From assembly GCF_020696975.1 (NCBI RefSeq), contig NZ_JAJGBK010000024.1, forward strand, positions 30,681 through 94,680: a stretch of 64,000 nucleotides of DNA, in the 5' to 3' direction. The notes beneath the pieces were generated by a model that saw only the letters and a list, made by a program, of their open reading frames with translations, made no database searches and was not told where the DNA came from. Positions 52,848 to 62,786 of the stretch are shown piece after piece; within the stretch, counting starts at the first letter, position 1; each line of letters begins with the position of its first letter. Source of the stretch: Methanoculleus sp. GTDB lineage: Archaea > Halobacteriota > Methanomicrobia > Methanomicrobiales > Methanoculleaceae. The translations under genes and the position numbers were made by a program.

Positions 52848-53594
52848 ATGGATATCCAGGTAATCGGTGTTCGGGATCTCCCTCTGATCCAGAGAGGAGA
52901 CGACCTTCCCGCCCTGATCTGCGACCGGGTCGCGTTCGAGGACGGAGATATCCTCGCCGTCGCCTCGTCGGTCTACTCAAAGGCAAAGGGTTTCACCCGC
53001 GACCTCGCCACGATCACCCCCGGCGCGGAAGCCGTCCGGGTTGCGGCAAAGACAAAGGAAGACCCCCGCTTCGTGCAGGCGGTGCTGGACTCGTCAACCG
53101 ATATCCTGCTTGAGTACCCGTTCATCCTCTCGGAACTGCCTTCCGGCCACATCGGCGTTCGGGCAGGCGTCGACCACAGCAACGTCGAAGACGGCCGGAT
53201 CATCATCCTCCCGCCTGACCCCATGGGAGCCGCCGCGGAAGTCCGGAGCGCAATCCGCCGTATCACCGGAAAGGACGTCCGGGTCCTCATTACCGACACC
53301 TGCGGGCGGTCGTTTCGGCGCGGGCAGACCGGTATCGCCATCGGATGGGCGGGGATGACGGCGATCAACGATTACCGGGGTGACACCGACCTCTTCGGCC
53401 ACGTCCTCGAGATCACCGAAGAAGCAGTGGTCGACGAGGTTGCAGCCTTCGCGAACTTTGTCATGGGCGAGAGCCACCAGGGTGTCCCCGCTGTGGTCTT
53501 CCGGAACTGCCGGACCTGGGACGGGCATGACGCCGTCTACTTCACGCCTGAGCAGGATATCATCCGTGCCGCGCTGAAGAGCAAAAAAGATTAG
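52848..53594 (+). CDS. cofE: Coenzyme F420:L-glutamate ligase CofE
   Basis: 248 residues from ATG 52848. It adds the glutamate tail to F420-0 using GTP, making the hydride carrier of methanogenesis. Family motifs include DGDILAVASSVYSKAKG, DHSNVEDGRIIILPPDP, VLITDTCGRSFRRGQTGIAIGWAG and VDEVAAFANFVMGES. No good ribosome site lies upstream, so the mRNA may be leaderless. The stop overlaps the convergent Sec61-beta gene by 4 bp. Confidence 0.93.
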   Translation: MDIQVIGVRDLPLIQRGDDLPALICDRVAFEDGDILAVASSVYSKAKGFTRDLATITPGAEAVRVAAKTKEDPRFVQAVLDSSTDILLEYPFILSELPSGHIGVRAGVDHSNVEDGRIIILPPDPMGAAAEVRSAIRRITGKDVRVLITDTCGRSFRRGQTGIAIGWAGMTAINDYRGDTDLFGHVLEITEEAVVDEVAAFANFVMGESHQGVPAVVFRNCRTWDGHDAVYFTPEQDIIRAALKSKKD

Positions 53595-53749
53595 AAGAGA
53601 GCATTGAGAGTAAAGACTGCCACTCCGGTCACGATGGTCACGGCGATCACCACTTTCGGGCTGATATGGATCGCCCGGTGGTCATCGCTGTCATAGTAGT
53701 TGACCAGGCCGGCAGAGGATACCAGTCTTCCGCCAGATTTTTTCGCCAT
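53591..53749 (-). CDS. secG: Preprotein translocase subunit Sec61-beta/SecG
   Basis: 52 residues: MAKKSGGRLVSSAGLVNYYD, then an acidic/His linker, ISPKVV and one C-terminal membrane helix (IAVTIVTGVAVFTLNALF). This is the typical archaeal Sec61-beta: a tail-anchored small subunit of the SecYE-beta channel. A TATA-like TTTTATATA lies about 25-30 nt upstream of the ATG, in the gap shared with the divergent amidohydrolase gene. It is too short for ordinary gene-size cut-offs. Confidence 0.93.
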   Translation of the reverse strand: MAKKSGGRLVSSAGLVNYYDSDDHRAIHISPKVVIAVTIVTGVAVFTLNALF

Positions 53750-53793
53750 ACAGAAATATTCTCCCTTGCCATATATAAAACAAAGGTCCCAGG

Positions 53794-54840
53794 ATGCAGG
53801 AAGTTACATCATACGTCGTCACCGGCCGGGCACTTCTCGGCGAAGACCTCCGGGAAGAAGATGTCAGCATCACCGTCTCCGGGGGTATCATCACGTCCAT
53901 AGAGCCCTCTCCCGCGATCCCTGACCGGTGGATCATGCCCGCCCTCTTCAACGCCCACACGCACCTTGGCGACACCGTCGCAATGGACCTCCCCGCCCGT
54001 GGTAGCCTTGCAGACCTCGTCAAACCCCCGAACGGCTTGAAGCACAGGATCCTTGCGGCAACACCCGAGGCCGATCTCGTCCGGGGAATGCGTTCGAGCA
54101 TTCTCGCGATGATCGCGGCCGGAACAGCCGGGTTTGCCGACTTCAGGGAAGGAGGGGTCGAGGGTGTCGCAGCGCTCCGCAAGGCGGCGGCCGGACTCTC
54201 CTGCCAGCCAGTCATCCTCGGCCGCGAAGGCGGCGAGCGCTTGAGTGACGGTGCAGGCATCAGCAGCGTCCATGACGTCGCGAATGCCGAAGAGATTGTC
54301 ATGAATGCCCGGACCGCAGGAAAACTCGTCGCCTTCCACGCCGGAGAGAAGAACCCGGACGACATCGACGAGGCGCTCGCGTTTGAGCCCGATCTGCTCG
54401 TCCACTGCACTCACGCGACAGACGCGCAGCTTCGGCGGATCATCGATATGGATATCCCCATCGTCGTCTGCCCGCGATCGAACTGGCTGCTTGGCGTCGC
54501 GGCATCATCGGCGCACCCCCCCATCGCGCGCATCCTCGAATTTGGCGGCAGGTTCTATCTCGGGACGGATAACGTCATGTTTGTTCAGCCGGATCTCTTT
54601 CAGGAGATGGCTTTCACCGCGACCGTCTACCGCGCGCCGCCCGAAGAAATCCTCCGTGCCGCGATTGCAGGCGCCCGGCTCGCCGGGAGGAGCGGATATA
54701 TCAAGGAAGGGGAGAAAGCGTCATTTCTCGTCATAAACCCGGCAAAAAGCAACCTCTCCTTCAGCAACGACATCCGGGCAACCATTGTAAAGCGGCTGAA
54801 TCCATCAGCCATTGGCCAAAATGTTTTAACCATGCAGTAG
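53794..54840 (+). CDS. Amidohydrolase (cytosine/chlorohydrolase-like deaminase family)
   Basis: 348 residues. Metal ligands of the amidohydrolase barrel are present: FNAHTHLGD (H-x-H, ~residues 51-59), FHAGEK (~178), HCTHAT (~202) and LGTDNV (~256). The leading TGRALLGEDLREEDVSITVSGG is the small beta-sandwich common to these enzymes. It likely deaminates or hydrolyses a cyclic amidine or nucleoside. Substrate not assignable. It sits 39 nt before the stress-protein gene. Confidence 0.83.
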   Translation: MQEVTSYVVTGRALLGEDLREEDVSITVSGGIITSIEPSPAIPDRWIMPALFNAHTHLGDTVAMDLPARGSLADLVKPPNGLKHRILAATPEADLVRGMRSSILAMIAAGTAGFADFREGGVEGVAALRKAAAGLSCQPVILGREGGERLSDGAGISSVHDVANAEEIVMNARTAGKLVAFHAGEKNPDDIDEALAFEPDLLVHCTHATDAQLRRIIDMDIPIVVCPRSNWLLGVAASSAHPPIARILEFGGRFYLGTDNVMFVQPDLFQEMAFTATVYRAPPEEILRAAIAGARLAGRSGYIKEGEKASFLVINPAKSNLSFSNDIRATIVKRLNPSAIGQNVLTMQ

Positions 54841-54879
54841 AAATCAGATAGGAAGTATCTGTTCTGCGTGTTGGTGTGT

Positions 54880-55308
54880 ATGTTCCGTAAGATACTTGTT
54901 GCAATAGATGGTTCCGAACCTGCCAATCGGGCTTTAGAGGAAGCCTTCGATGAAGCCGGTTCCCGGGACACCGAAGTTCATGTCGTTTATGTTGTCGAAT
55001 CCGGGCTTTTTTCATCCCTTCCTATGGACAACACACTTGAAATAATCTACAGTGTTTTGCAGAAGGAAGGCGAGGATATCCTTGAGTCCGCTCGAAAGAA
55101 GGCGGATGCAGCGGGCGTTTCGCTTACCACGCACCTCCGGCAGGGGCATGCGGGGTCGCAGATCGTCTCCCTCGCTGAAGAGCTGGGCATCGACCTCATT
55201 CTCCTCGGGTCCCACGGCAAGAGCGGCGTCGACCGCCTCCTGCTTGGTAGCGTGACCGACTATGTTGTGCGCAACAGCCCCATCACGACCATGGTGGTGA
55301 GATCATAA
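54880..55308 (+). CDS. Universal stress protein (UspA family)
   Basis: 142 residues from ATG 54880; an in-frame GTG at 54868 is less family-like. Motifs: ILVAIDGSEPANRALEEAF (N terminus) and the ATP-binding LGSHGKSGVDRLLLGSVTDYVVRNSP (C terminus, G-x2-G-x9-G-S/T). The fold binds ATP and the protein acts in stress or metabolic signalling. A CBS-domain gene follows after 14 bp, and the two likely form one unit that senses adenylate charge. Confidence 0.92.
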   Translation: MFRKILVAIDGSEPANRALEEAFDEAGSRDTEVHVVYVVESGLFSSLPMDNTLEIIYSVLQKEGEDILESARKKADAAGVSLTTHLRQGHAGSQIVSLAEELGIDLILLGSHGKSGVDRLLLGSVTDYVVRNSPITTMVVRS

Positions 55309-55322
55309 CCCCTTCAGGGCAG

Positions 55323-56183
55323 ATGCTCGTCCGGGACTTTATGATCACCGACGTCGTCTGCGTCGAGATCCCCGGGAACCGGGACGATGTCCTGCGCATA
55401 TTAAAGCGCACGGGCATAAGCGGCGTACCGGTCTTGAAGGACGGCGAGCTCGTCGGCATCATCACCCGAAAGGACCTCCTCCGCAAGGCTGAAGAGACCC
55501 AGCTCGGCCTCCTGATGACGCCTGATCCGGTTGTCATCAGGCCCGACGCCCCCATCCAGGAAGCAGCCATGCTGATGGTGCGGCACAACATCAGGAGGCT
55601 CCCGGTTGTGGAAGACGGGTCGATGATCGGGATCATCAGCGTGGCCGACCTCATCGGCGCCATTGCCCAGATGCGCCTTACGACCCCGATCAAGGACAGC
55701 TACGTCAGCAAGACCTATGCCCTCTGGGAGGATACGCCTCTCTCGCTCGTCGGGCGGATTCTCGAGATCTCCGGCTACGACGCTATCCCCATCCTGATGG
55801 AGGACGGCACGCTGACCGGCATCATATCGGAGCGGGACCTTATCAGGCATACCCGCATCGAGGACGGCGTCGAGGTCAGTGACTTCTCGAACGGTACCGA
55901 CGATGATGAGTGGACATGGGAGAGCATCCGGGATATGCACACCATCAGCTACGGTATCTCACGGATCCAGCTGCTTCCCATCCCGGTGAAGAACGCGATG
56001 GTCAAGAATGTTCTCGCCGTTCCCCTGAATGCCGAGGTCGGGGAGTGCGCACTGAAGATGAGGCGTGCCCGAGTTGATCAGCTCCCGGTGGTCAACGGGA
56101 ACAAGCGGCTCATCGCCATGCTCTTCGATCGGGAGTTGATCAAAGTCCTGCTGCCGGACCAGCAGGGGTTACGAAAGAGTTAA
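55323..56183 (+). CDS. Four-CBS-domain protein
   Basis: 286 residues made of two Bateman modules, with CBS units at ~1-58, ~63-120, ~125-182 and ~220-280 (GVPVLKDGELVGIITRKDLL, LPVVEDGSMIGIISVADLI, IPILMEDGTLTGIISERDLI, LPVVNGNKRLIAMLFDRELI). There is no attached effector domain. CBS pairs bind adenine nucleotides or SAM. A linker near 185-205 is acidic (DDDEWTWESIRD). It is encoded right after the stress protein, suggesting a shared adenylate-sensing role. Confidence 0.9.
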   Translation: MLVRDFMITDVVCVEIPGNRDDVLRILKRTGISGVPVLKDGELVGIITRKDLLRKAEETQLGLLMTPDPVVIRPDAPIQEAAMLMVRHNIRRLPVVEDGSMIGIISVADLIGAIAQMRLTTPIKDSYVSKTYALWEDTPLSLVGRILEISGYDAIPILMEDGTLTGIISERDLIRHTRIEDGVEVSDFSNGTDDDEWTWESIRDMHTISYGISRIQLLPIPVKNAMVKNVLAVPLNAEVGECALKMRRARVDQLPVVNGNKRLIAMLFDRELIKVLLPDQQGLRKS

Positions 56184-56327
56184 GGGGCAACATTCATATA
56201 ACATATAGTTGCTTATCATGTCGTGCCCGAAGTCGGTACGACGATAAATTTATGTTTTATGGTATCGCTATACGCTTAACCGCTTTTGAGCGAGATTAAG
56301 TGTTTTAATGGTTTTAGGGGTGCTTCA

Positions 56328-56972
56328 ATGCTTGATACTTCCCAAGAAATTATGAAAGGTACAACCACCGTAGGGCTTGTCTTTGACGGCGGGGTCGTCC
56401 TCGCTACTGAGATGCGGGCGACGATGGGCAACATGATCGCGAGCAAGCGTGCCAAGAAGATCTATCAGATTACGCCGAGGATCGGCCTGACCACGGCAGG
56501 CGGCGTCGGTGACGCGCAGCAGCTCGTCCGGATCCTGCAGGTCGAGTGCAACCTCTTTGAGATGCGTCGCGGCAAGACCCTGTCGGTCGGTGCGGCATCG
56601 ACCCTGCTCTCGAACTATTTGAACCAGAACCGCTACTATCCTTACTACGTTCAGCTCCTGATGGGTGGGTTCGACGAGCAGGGACCGAGCATCTACTCCG
56701 TCGATGCCATGGGCGGGGCGACCAAGGAGGAAGAGATCGTCGCCACCGGTTCCGGCTCTCCCTTCGCCTACGGCGTGCTCGAGGACCAGTATCGCCCCGA
56801 TATGAAGGAGGATGAGGCGCAGGACCTCGCCGTCCGCGCTGTCCGGTCTGCGATGCGCCGTGACTCAGCATCCGGGGAGGATATCATGGTGGTCGTGATC
56901 ACGAAGGACAAATACGAGGAACACATAGAACGCGGGCTGCAAAGGCCATCTGTGGCCCGCCCGACAACCTAA
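56328..56972 (+). CDS. psmB: Proteasome beta subunit
   Basis: 214 residues from ATG 56328 (GGGGTG 5 nt upstream). The 11-residue propeptide [11 protein letters not shown] is followed by [21 protein letters not shown], whose first Thr becomes the catalytic nucleophile after self-cleavage. Other catalytic residues (RAKKIYQI lysine; [19 protein letters not shown]) are present. It forms the inner rings of the 20S proteasome; the alpha subunit is elsewhere. A TATA-like TAAATTTATG lies near 56245-56254. A T6 tract follows the stop. Confidence 0.95.
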   Translation: MLDTSQEIMKGTTTVGLVFDGGVVLATEMRATMGNMIASKRAKKIYQITPRIGLTTAGGVGDAQQLVRILQVECNLFEMRRGKTLSVGAASTLLSNYLNQNRYYPYYVQLLMGGFDEQGPSIYSVDAMGGATKEEEIVATGSGSPFAYGVLEDQYRPDMKEDEAQDLAVRAVRSAMRRDSASGEDIMVVVITKDKYEEHIERGLQRPSVARPTT

Positions 56973-56974
56973 CA

Positions 56975-56980
56975 TTTTTT
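56975..56980 (+). terminator. Oligo-T tract between psmB and fttA
   Basis: Six consecutive T residues just after the psmB stop and 12 nt before the fttA start. This is a minimal archaeal terminator and the kind of U-rich site FttA recognises. Confidence 0.4.
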
Positions 56981-56992
56981 AGGACGATTTTA

Positions 56993-58885
56993 ATGGTGAT
57001 TGATGAGAAACTTCGGGAACTTAAGGAGCAGATCAACAAGATTGTTCCCAGCGGGATTACGATATCAGACGTCGAGTTTGAAGGGCCTGAACTTGTAATC
57101 TATACGGATGATCCGAAACAGTTTGCCGACCAGGCAGACCTGATAAAAATACTTGCGCGCGACTTGCGCAAACGCATCGTCGTGCGCCCGAATATTCTTG
57201 AAGACCCGGAACGGGCGGCCCAGGAGATCCGGGCCGTTGTCCCGGAGAACGCGGGGATCACGGATCTCTTCTTCGACCCGGAGACGGGTGAGGTCCTGAT
57301 CGAGGCGGAGAAGCCCGGTGTGGTCATCGGCAAGAACGGCATAACCCTCCGCGAGATCACAAAGCAGATCGGCTGGACGCCGAAGGTTGTCCGGACACCG
57401 CCTATCGAGAGTTCGACGGTGAAGCAGATCCGCACCTATCTGCGGTCGGTCAAAGACGAGCGCAAAGCATTCCTGCGGACGATCGGCCGCCGCATCCACC
57501 GGGAGGTCACGAGCAAAGACCAGTGGCTGCGGGTCACGACGCTCGGGTGCTGCCGTGAGGTCGGCCGCGCTGCGTTCCTGATCTCGACACCGGAGAGCAA
57601 AATCCTGGTAGACTGTGGGGAGAAGCCGGGCAGTACCACGAACGGGACGCCGTACCTCTACGTGCCCGAGATCTATCCCCTTGATACGCTTGATGCGGTG
57701 GTGCTCACCCATGCGCACCTTGACCACTGTGCTCTCGTTCCCCTCCTCTACAAATACGGCTACGAGGGGCCGGTCTACTCGACCCCGCCGACGAGGGACC
57801 TCTCGGCGATGCTCCAGCTTGACTACCTGGACGTTGTCCGGAAGGAGACGGACAAGATCCCCTACACCTCAAACGAGGTGAAGGCCTACATGAAGCACTC
57901 AATCACGCTCAACTACGGCAGCGTGACCGATATCGCCCCCGATGTCAAGCTCACCTTCCATAACGCAGGGCATATCCTTGGGTCGGCCATCGCGCACTTC
58001 CATATCGGTGAGGGGCTCTACAACATCGCGTTCACCGGGGACTTCAACTACCAGAAGACCAGGCTCTTCTCCCCGGCGGTATCATCCTTCCCGCGGCTTG
58101 AAGCGCTCTTTATGGAGAGCACCTACGGCGGGTCGAACGATATTCAGCCCCAGAGGAAAGACGCGGAGGATAAACTCTACGAGACGGTCTCGACGACGAT
58201 CCAGCGCGGCGGCAAGGTGATCATCCCCGCGTTCGCCGTCGGCCGGTCGCAGGAGGTCATGCTCGCCCTTGAGGAGGGGATCCGGCGGCAGAAGATTCCG
58301 CCGGTGAAGATCTACCTCGACGGCATGATCAAGGAAGCAACGGCGATCCACACGACCTACCCGGAGTACCTTAACAGCGATCTGCGGAACCAGATCTTCC
58401 GCGAGGGATTGAATCCCTTCCTCTCTGAGGCCTTCGTCCAGGTGGACTCCCCCGACCTCCGCGAGAAGGTGATCTCGGGCGACCCTTGCGTTATCATCAC
58501 CACGAGCGGTATGCTGAGCGGCGGGCCGGTGATGGAATACCTCAAGGCTCTGGGCCCCGATGAGCGCAACGCACTCGTCTTTGTCGGCTACCAGGCGGAA
58601 GGGACGCTCGGGCGGCGTATCCAGAAAGGATGGCGTGAGATCCCGCTCGGGTGGCGCGAGACGATCGTGATCAACCTCGAGATCGCGACGAGCGACGGGT
58701 TCTCCGGCCACTCGGACCGGAAGCAGTTGATGAACTACGTTGCCCATCTTCAGCCGCGCCCGGAGAAGATCTTCACCATCCACGGCGACGAGAACAAGAC
58801 AATCGACCTTGCGAGTTCCATCTATAAGCGGCACCGTATCGAGACCCATTCCCCCCTGAACCTTGAGACATACCGCATGATCTAG
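56993..58885 (+). CDS. fttA: aCPSF1/FttA, beta-CASP transcription termination ribonuclease
   Basis: 630 residues. Two N-terminal KH-like domains (~1-145; [20 protein letters not shown] is the GxxG loop) precede a metallo-beta-lactamase domain ([29 protein letters not shown]) and a beta-CASP cap ([43 protein letters not shown]). This is the archaeal homolog of CPSF73, which cuts nascent RNA at U-rich sites and releases RNA polymerase. It lies 20 bp after psmB; the MFS gene follows after 2 bp. Confidence 0.95.
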   Translation: MVIDEKLRELKEQINKIVPSGITISDVEFEGPELVIYTDDPKQFADQADLIKILARDLRKRIVVRPNILEDPERAAQEIRAVVPENAGITDLFFDPETGEVLIEAEKPGVVIGKNGITLREITKQIGWTPKVVRTPPIESSTVKQIRTYLRSVKDERKAFLRTIGRRIHREVTSKDQWLRVTTLGCCREVGRAAFLISTPESKILVDCGEKPGSTTNGTPYLYVPEIYPLDTLDAVVLTHAHLDHCALVPLLYKYGYEGPVYSTPPTRDLSAMLQLDYLDVVRKETDKIPYTSNEVKAYMKHSITLNYGSVTDIAPDVKLTFHNAGHILGSAIAHFHIGEGLYNIAFTGDFNYQKTRLFSPAVSSFPRLEALFMESTYGGSNDIQPQRKDAEDKLYETVSTTIQRGGKVIIPAFAVGRSQEVMLALEEGIRRQKIPPVKIYLDGMIKEATAIHTTYPEYLNSDLRNQIFREGLNPFLSEAFVQVDSPDLREKVISGDPCVIITTSGMLSGGPVMEYLKALGPDERNALVFVGYQAEGTLGRRIQKGWREIPLGWRETIVINLEIATSDGFSGHSDRKQLMNYVAHLQPRPEKIFTIHGDENKTIDLASSIYKRHRIETHSPLNLETYRMI

Positions 58886-58887
58886 GT

Positions 58888-59955
58888 ATGCTGCGAAACC
58901 TGCCCATTCTCCTCGGGATATTCGTGGTGATGGCGCTCTCAAACGCCGTCGTCCCGGTACTCCCCGATTTTGCCGAGGGGGCGGCGCTGCAGGGCGTGGT
59001 CTACTCCGCATACTTTTTGGGCGCGTTTGTCACGGTGCTGCCAGCGGGGATCGCAAGCGACCGGATAGGCAGCGTGCCCCTCATCCGCACCGGGCTTCTC
59101 CTGACCCTTGCAAGCGGCATCCTCATCCTGCTCTTTCCTTCGGGCCTGCCGCTCCTCGTCTTCCGGGTGGTTGAGGGGATCGGGGCCGGGCTCTTCCTCT
59201 CGGCGGCGCTCGCGTGGGCGAACTCGCAGCCGTCGGCCGGGCAGCTCAGCGGCTACGTCATGGCGGCCTTGAACCTTGGTCTGGTTGTGGGGCTTCTTGC
59301 AACGGGCTGGCTTGACGCGGCATTCGACAACCACCTTGCAGGGATTGCTCTCTTTACGGTGCTTGCGGTCCCCGCGGCTGCAATGAGCTTCGTCGTCCGG
59401 GAGAGCGAGCGCACAGGCTTTGCGAAGGCGGATTTCACAGCGATCGTGCGGAACTATTTCTGGCTCTTTGCCGCGGCGGTCGTTCTCGTGGGGATGACCG
59501 GGGCGGTGGCGGCCGTCTACCCCGAGTACACCGGGAACGACTCGTCGGTGCTCGCCCTGCAGCTTGCGACGATCAATATCGCGACCATCGTTGCCGTTCT
59601 CGTGGCTCCCCGGATCAACTTCCGTCCCGTTCCGACCATCCGGGCCGCCTCGCTCCTGATGGCGGCGGCGGTTCTGGCGGGCTACGTCACGCCCTATGCC
59701 TTTCCCGCCATCGGGGCGCTGTCGGGCGTGATCATCGTCGCGGTTCTTGCGTTCCTGGCGGAGACGAGGGTTCAGCAGGGCGTGATGACCGGGATTTTTA
59801 ACACCGCGTCCTATGCCGGGTTCACGTTTCTCTCCACCCTTGCAGGGCTGGTCGCGGGTTTGTTTGGATTCCTGGCCGCATTCCTCCTGTTGGCCGGGAT
59901 GTCGGCGGCGATAGCGCTCACCATCGGCAGGTGCCGGTGCGAATACTCCGGTTGA
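58888..59955 (+). CDS. Major facilitator superfamily transporter
   Basis: 355 residues with about 11-12 predicted helices and the MFS loop-2 motif seen as GIASDRIGSVPLIRTGLLL (~residues 51-69). Residues ~160-180 hold the central cytoplasmic loop. It is short for the family (usually ~400) but complete. Substrate unknown. It begins 2 bp after fttA, so the two are probably co-transcribed. Confidence 0.85.
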   Translation: MLRNLPILLGIFVVMALSNAVVPVLPDFAEGAALQGVVYSAYFLGAFVTVLPAGIASDRIGSVPLIRTGLLLTLASGILILLFPSGLPLLVFRVVEGIGAGLFLSAALAWANSQPSAGQLSGYVMAALNLGLVVGLLATGWLDAAFDNHLAGIALFTVLAVPAAAMSFVVRESERTGFAKADFTAIVRNYFWLFAAAVVLVGMTGAVAAVYPEYTGNDSSVLALQLATINIATIVAVLVAPRINFRPVPTIRAASLLMAAAVLAGYVTPYAFPAIGALSGVIIVAVLAFLAETRVQQGVMTGIFNTASYAGFTFLSTLAGLVAGLFGFLAAFLLLAGMSAAIALTIGRCRCEYSG

Positions 59956-59993
59956 CAGAGTGCATATTACCACCCCGGTCTATAAGATCACGC

Positions 59994-61424
59994 ATGAAGA
60001 TGCTGATCAACGGCGAGTGGCGTGATTCGGTCTCCGGGAAGGTATTTGAGGTGCGTAATCCTGCGACAGGCGAGTTGGTCGACGAGGCGCCGTTCGGCAG
60101 CGAGGACGACGTTCGATCCGCTGTAGAAGCCGCCGGAGAGGCGTTTTCGGATTGGTCCGCGAGAAGTCCCCGAGACCGCTCGAAAGTCCTCCTCTTCGCC
60201 GCGGAGGAGGTGCGCCGCAGGAACACCGATCTCGGAGCGCTCCTGACCACCGAGCAGGGAAAGCCCATCCGTGAGGCGGTCGACGAGATCAACGGGTTTG
60301 CAAACATCCTTGAGTACTACCATGCCCTCTCCGCGGGAAAGCAGGGCGAGTTCCTGAAGATCCGGGGCTACGGCCGCGCTACCGTGCAGAGACGCCCGCT
60401 CGGCATCTGCGGCGCGATCATCCCCTGGAATATGCCGGCGATCATCATGGGCTGGAAGATCGGGGCGGCCCTGACGGCAGGGAATACGATGATTCTGAAG
60501 CCTGCCCGGACCGCCCCGCTGACCTGCATGAAACTCGCGGAGATCCTCGGGGAGGCGGGGCTCCCGCCCGGTGTTCTCAACGTCGTCACCGGCCCGGGGG
60601 AGACGGTCGGCCGGGAGATCGCGAGGAACCCGGGCGTTCGGAAGGTCTCGTTCACCGGCGAGGTCGGGACCGGGAGACAGGTCGCTCTGGACGCCGCACC
60701 GGCACTGAAGCACCTCACGCTGGAACTCGGGGGAAGCGATCCCATGATCGTCTGTGATGATGCCGATATCAAAGCGGCGGTCGAGGGTGTCATCCGGGGC
60801 CGGTTCTACAACTGCGGTCAGGTCTGCACGGCGGTTAAAAGACTCTACGTCTTTGAATCGATCGCGGAGGAGTTCATCCGGCGGCTGACGGCGAGGGTCG
60901 AGGCGATTGTCGTCGGGAACGGCATGGACCGGGGTGTCGGGATGGGGCCGCTGAACAACCGTGCGGGCTTTATGCGGGTCGTCACACAGGTCGATACTGC
61001 CCGGGAGCGGGATGAGGGAAAGATCATCGCAGGGGGGCGGACGCCGGACGGTGAGGCGTACAAACACGGGTTCTTCTTCCTCCCGACGCTCATCACAGAT
61101 GTCCCCTACGACTCCGTCCTCTTCTCGGAGGAAGTCTTCGGCCCGGTGCTGCCGATCGCGACCGTGCCGGGCCTCGATGAGGCGCTTGAACTCGCGAACA
61201 ACAGCCGTTACGGCCTCGGGGCGTCGGTATGGACCCGGAGCGCGGATGTGATTGCCCGGGCGACAGAAGATCTCGAAGCGGGGATCGTCTGGGTGAACCA
61301 ACACCTGAGGATTCCACCCGAAGTGCCGTTCGGGGGGACGAAATCGAGCGGTATCGGCAGTGAGAACGGCAGCCGGGCGCTCGAGGAGTATATGGAGGAG
61401 AAGGCTGTCCTGATACGGCTTTAG
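59994..61424 (+). CDS. NAD(P)-dependent aldehyde dehydrogenase
   Basis: 476 residues from ATG 59994. Motifs of the ALDH fold: AIIPWNMPAIIMGWKIGAAL, KPARTAPLTCMKLAE, SFTGEVGTGRQV, the catalytic Glu in LTLELGGSDPMIVCDDADI (~residue 245) and the catalytic Cys in NCGQVCTAVKR (~280). It is closest in style to succinate-semialdehyde or lactaldehyde dehydrogenases, which oxidise aldehydes to acids. A longer frame to 59931 overlaps the MFS gene and lacks conservation. Confidence 0.9.
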   Translation: MKMLINGEWRDSVSGKVFEVRNPATGELVDEAPFGSEDDVRSAVEAAGEAFSDWSARSPRDRSKVLLFAAEEVRRRNTDLGALLTTEQGKPIREAVDEINGFANILEYYHALSAGKQGEFLKIRGYGRATVQRRPLGICGAIIPWNMPAIIMGWKIGAALTAGNTMILKPARTAPLTCMKLAEILGEAGLPPGVLNVVTGPGETVGREIARNPGVRKVSFTGEVGTGRQVALDAAPALKHLTLELGGSDPMIVCDDADIKAAVEGVIRGRFYNCGQVCTAVKRLYVFESIAEEFIRRLTARVEAIVVGNGMDRGVGMGPLNNRAGFMRVVTQVDTARERDEGKIIAGGRTPDGEAYKHGFFFLPTLITDVPYDSVLFSEEVFGPVLPIATVPGLDEALELANNSRYGLGASVWTRSADVIARATEDLEAGIVWVNQHLRIPPEVPFGGTKSSGIGSENGSRALEEYMEEKAVLIRL

Positions 61425-61576
61425 GCCCCGGATCTCAAGGCGGTGGAGAGCCTTCCGGGGCGGTGTTTTCAGAGGGCGGGAATGGATGCGGATCGCTCGC
61501 ATCCCCGGCAGTCCGGCGAACGAAGTTGTTCAGACCGCTGGTTCTGCCATCCGGATTTTCACCAAGGGTATAACAA

Positions 61577-61620
61577 CATTTATATAATCCAGCACTTATC
61601 CTCCCCCCTCCCAAGGGGGG
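61577..61620 (+). promoter_or_regulatory. Promoter and leader hairpin of the fasciclin gene
   Basis: TATA-like ACATTTATATAATCC at 61576-61590. Then CCCCCC-TCCCAA-GGGGGG, a perfect 6-bp hairpin at 61603-61620 whose right arm is the G-rich ribosome site of the gene starting at ATG 61630. An earlier ATG at 61621 directly touches the G run and is unlikely to be used. Confidence 0.45.
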
Positions 61621-61629
61621 ATGGATTGT

Positions 61630-62343
61630 ATGAGACGACGGATAGGTCTATGCGCGTGCCTCCTCGTCCTTCTGGCGATGCCGTTTGGTGTGACAGCGGC
61701 AGTAGTCGGAGACGAGAATGCAACGATGACACCGGCCGGCGAGGTCGGGCAGATGGATAATCAGACGGTAAATATGACGATTGCCGAATACATCAGCCAG
61801 GACCAGAACCTGACAAGGTTTGCTGAAGCGATCAATACGACTGAACTCTTTGATACTCTGAACTCTGGCGGTCCGTACACGGTCTTTGCTCCAAACGATG
61901 AAGCGTTCAACACTCTCGGCAACGATACCGTCAGCCAGCTCATGAACGAGCCCAATAATCTGACCATGGTTCTTCAGTACCACGTTGTTGAGGGTGAGTA
62001 CACATCGGAGAACCTCACCAACATGAGCCAGAACCAGACCGGAGGCCAGTCTGACGGGGGGATCCTTGATATCTTCAGCGGGCTTCTCGGTGAGGGTGGA
62101 CAGGCCGGGAACATGACGACGCTCAACACGCTCTCCGGTGAGAGTCTGAACGTCACGGTCAGCAACGGCGAGATCATGGTCGAGAACACCACCGTCACCA
62201 TGATGGACATCAATGCGACCAACGGTGTGATCCACATCATCGATCAGGTGCTGGTGCCGCCATCTCTGAACCTGACCGCGACTGGAAACCAGACAATGAC
62301 GGAGAACGAGTCAGGGCTGTTGGGCGAGACAATCATGGCATGA
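61630..62343 (+). CDS. Exported fasciclin-domain glycoprotein
   Basis: 237 residues from ATG 61630. A signal peptide (RIGLCACLLVLLAMPFGVTA) leads to a FAS1 domain at ~45-210 (DTLNSGGPYTVFAPNDEAFNTL, MVLQYHVVEGEYT, ATNGVIHIIDQVLVPP). The domain is interrupted near residue 130 by a Gly/Gln-rich insert. Many N-x-S/T sequons (NMT, NLT, NTT, NVT) suggest heavy N-glycosylation. Probably a secreted adhesion or S-layer-associated protein. Its start region resembles that of the next surface gene. Confidence 0.85.
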   Translation: MRRRIGLCACLLVLLAMPFGVTAAVVGDENATMTPAGEVGQMDNQTVNMTIAEYISQDQNLTRFAEAINTTELFDTLNSGGPYTVFAPNDEAFNTLGNDTVSQLMNEPNNLTMVLQYHVVEGEYTSENLTNMSQNQTGGQSDGGILDIFSGLLGEGGQAGNMTTLNTLSGESLNVTVSNGEIMVENTTVTMMDINATNGVIHIIDQVLVPPSLNLTATGNQTMTENESGLLGETIMA

Positions 62344-62786
62344 ACCGGATAGTGGAAGACCGGGATAGAGGACGGCACAGGCTGCTGCCGTCCCCGGCAT
62401 CATCCACAGGGCATTCACCCGTTACCCGGTCTTGCTCCAGCTCTTTTTCGGGACATTGATAACCCCGGACCAACGCCAACCCGACCACCGGTAAGTATGC
62501 CGGGCTGCCGGGGTATCAGTCCTCCGACCAGCCGGCGGTCTTCGCTTTGCCGGACTATCTGGTGCCAGAACGGCCGATCGGCCGCTGTAAACGGAGGAAC
62601 AGTTTGTACCTGTCCGGAGACTTTCGCGACCATACGTGGTGCTACGGGAGTCATATGGATCCCGGAGGCAAATTTCCTGAAACACCTCACTTTGCCGGTT
62701 TTTGTCTTTATGAACGTTCATTAAATTTTATGACAATATTTTTATACTCCGCACCATATTCATCTGCCCGCAAGGGGGGATACTGT
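62344..62786. other. Intergenic region with promoter of the repeat surface protein
   Basis: 443 bp without a convincing gene. The 3' part turns A+T-rich and holds a TATA-like AATATTTTTATACTCC at 62736-62751. This gives a short leader with AAGGGGGGATACTGT before ATG 62787, the same G-rich start context as the fasciclin gene. Confidence 0.55.

Noticed and set aside
61621..61629. ATG 61621 as the start of the fasciclin gene
   Set aside because: It directly touches the G-run ribosome site with no spacing. ATG 61630 has a 9-nt gap and matches the start context of the gene at 62787.
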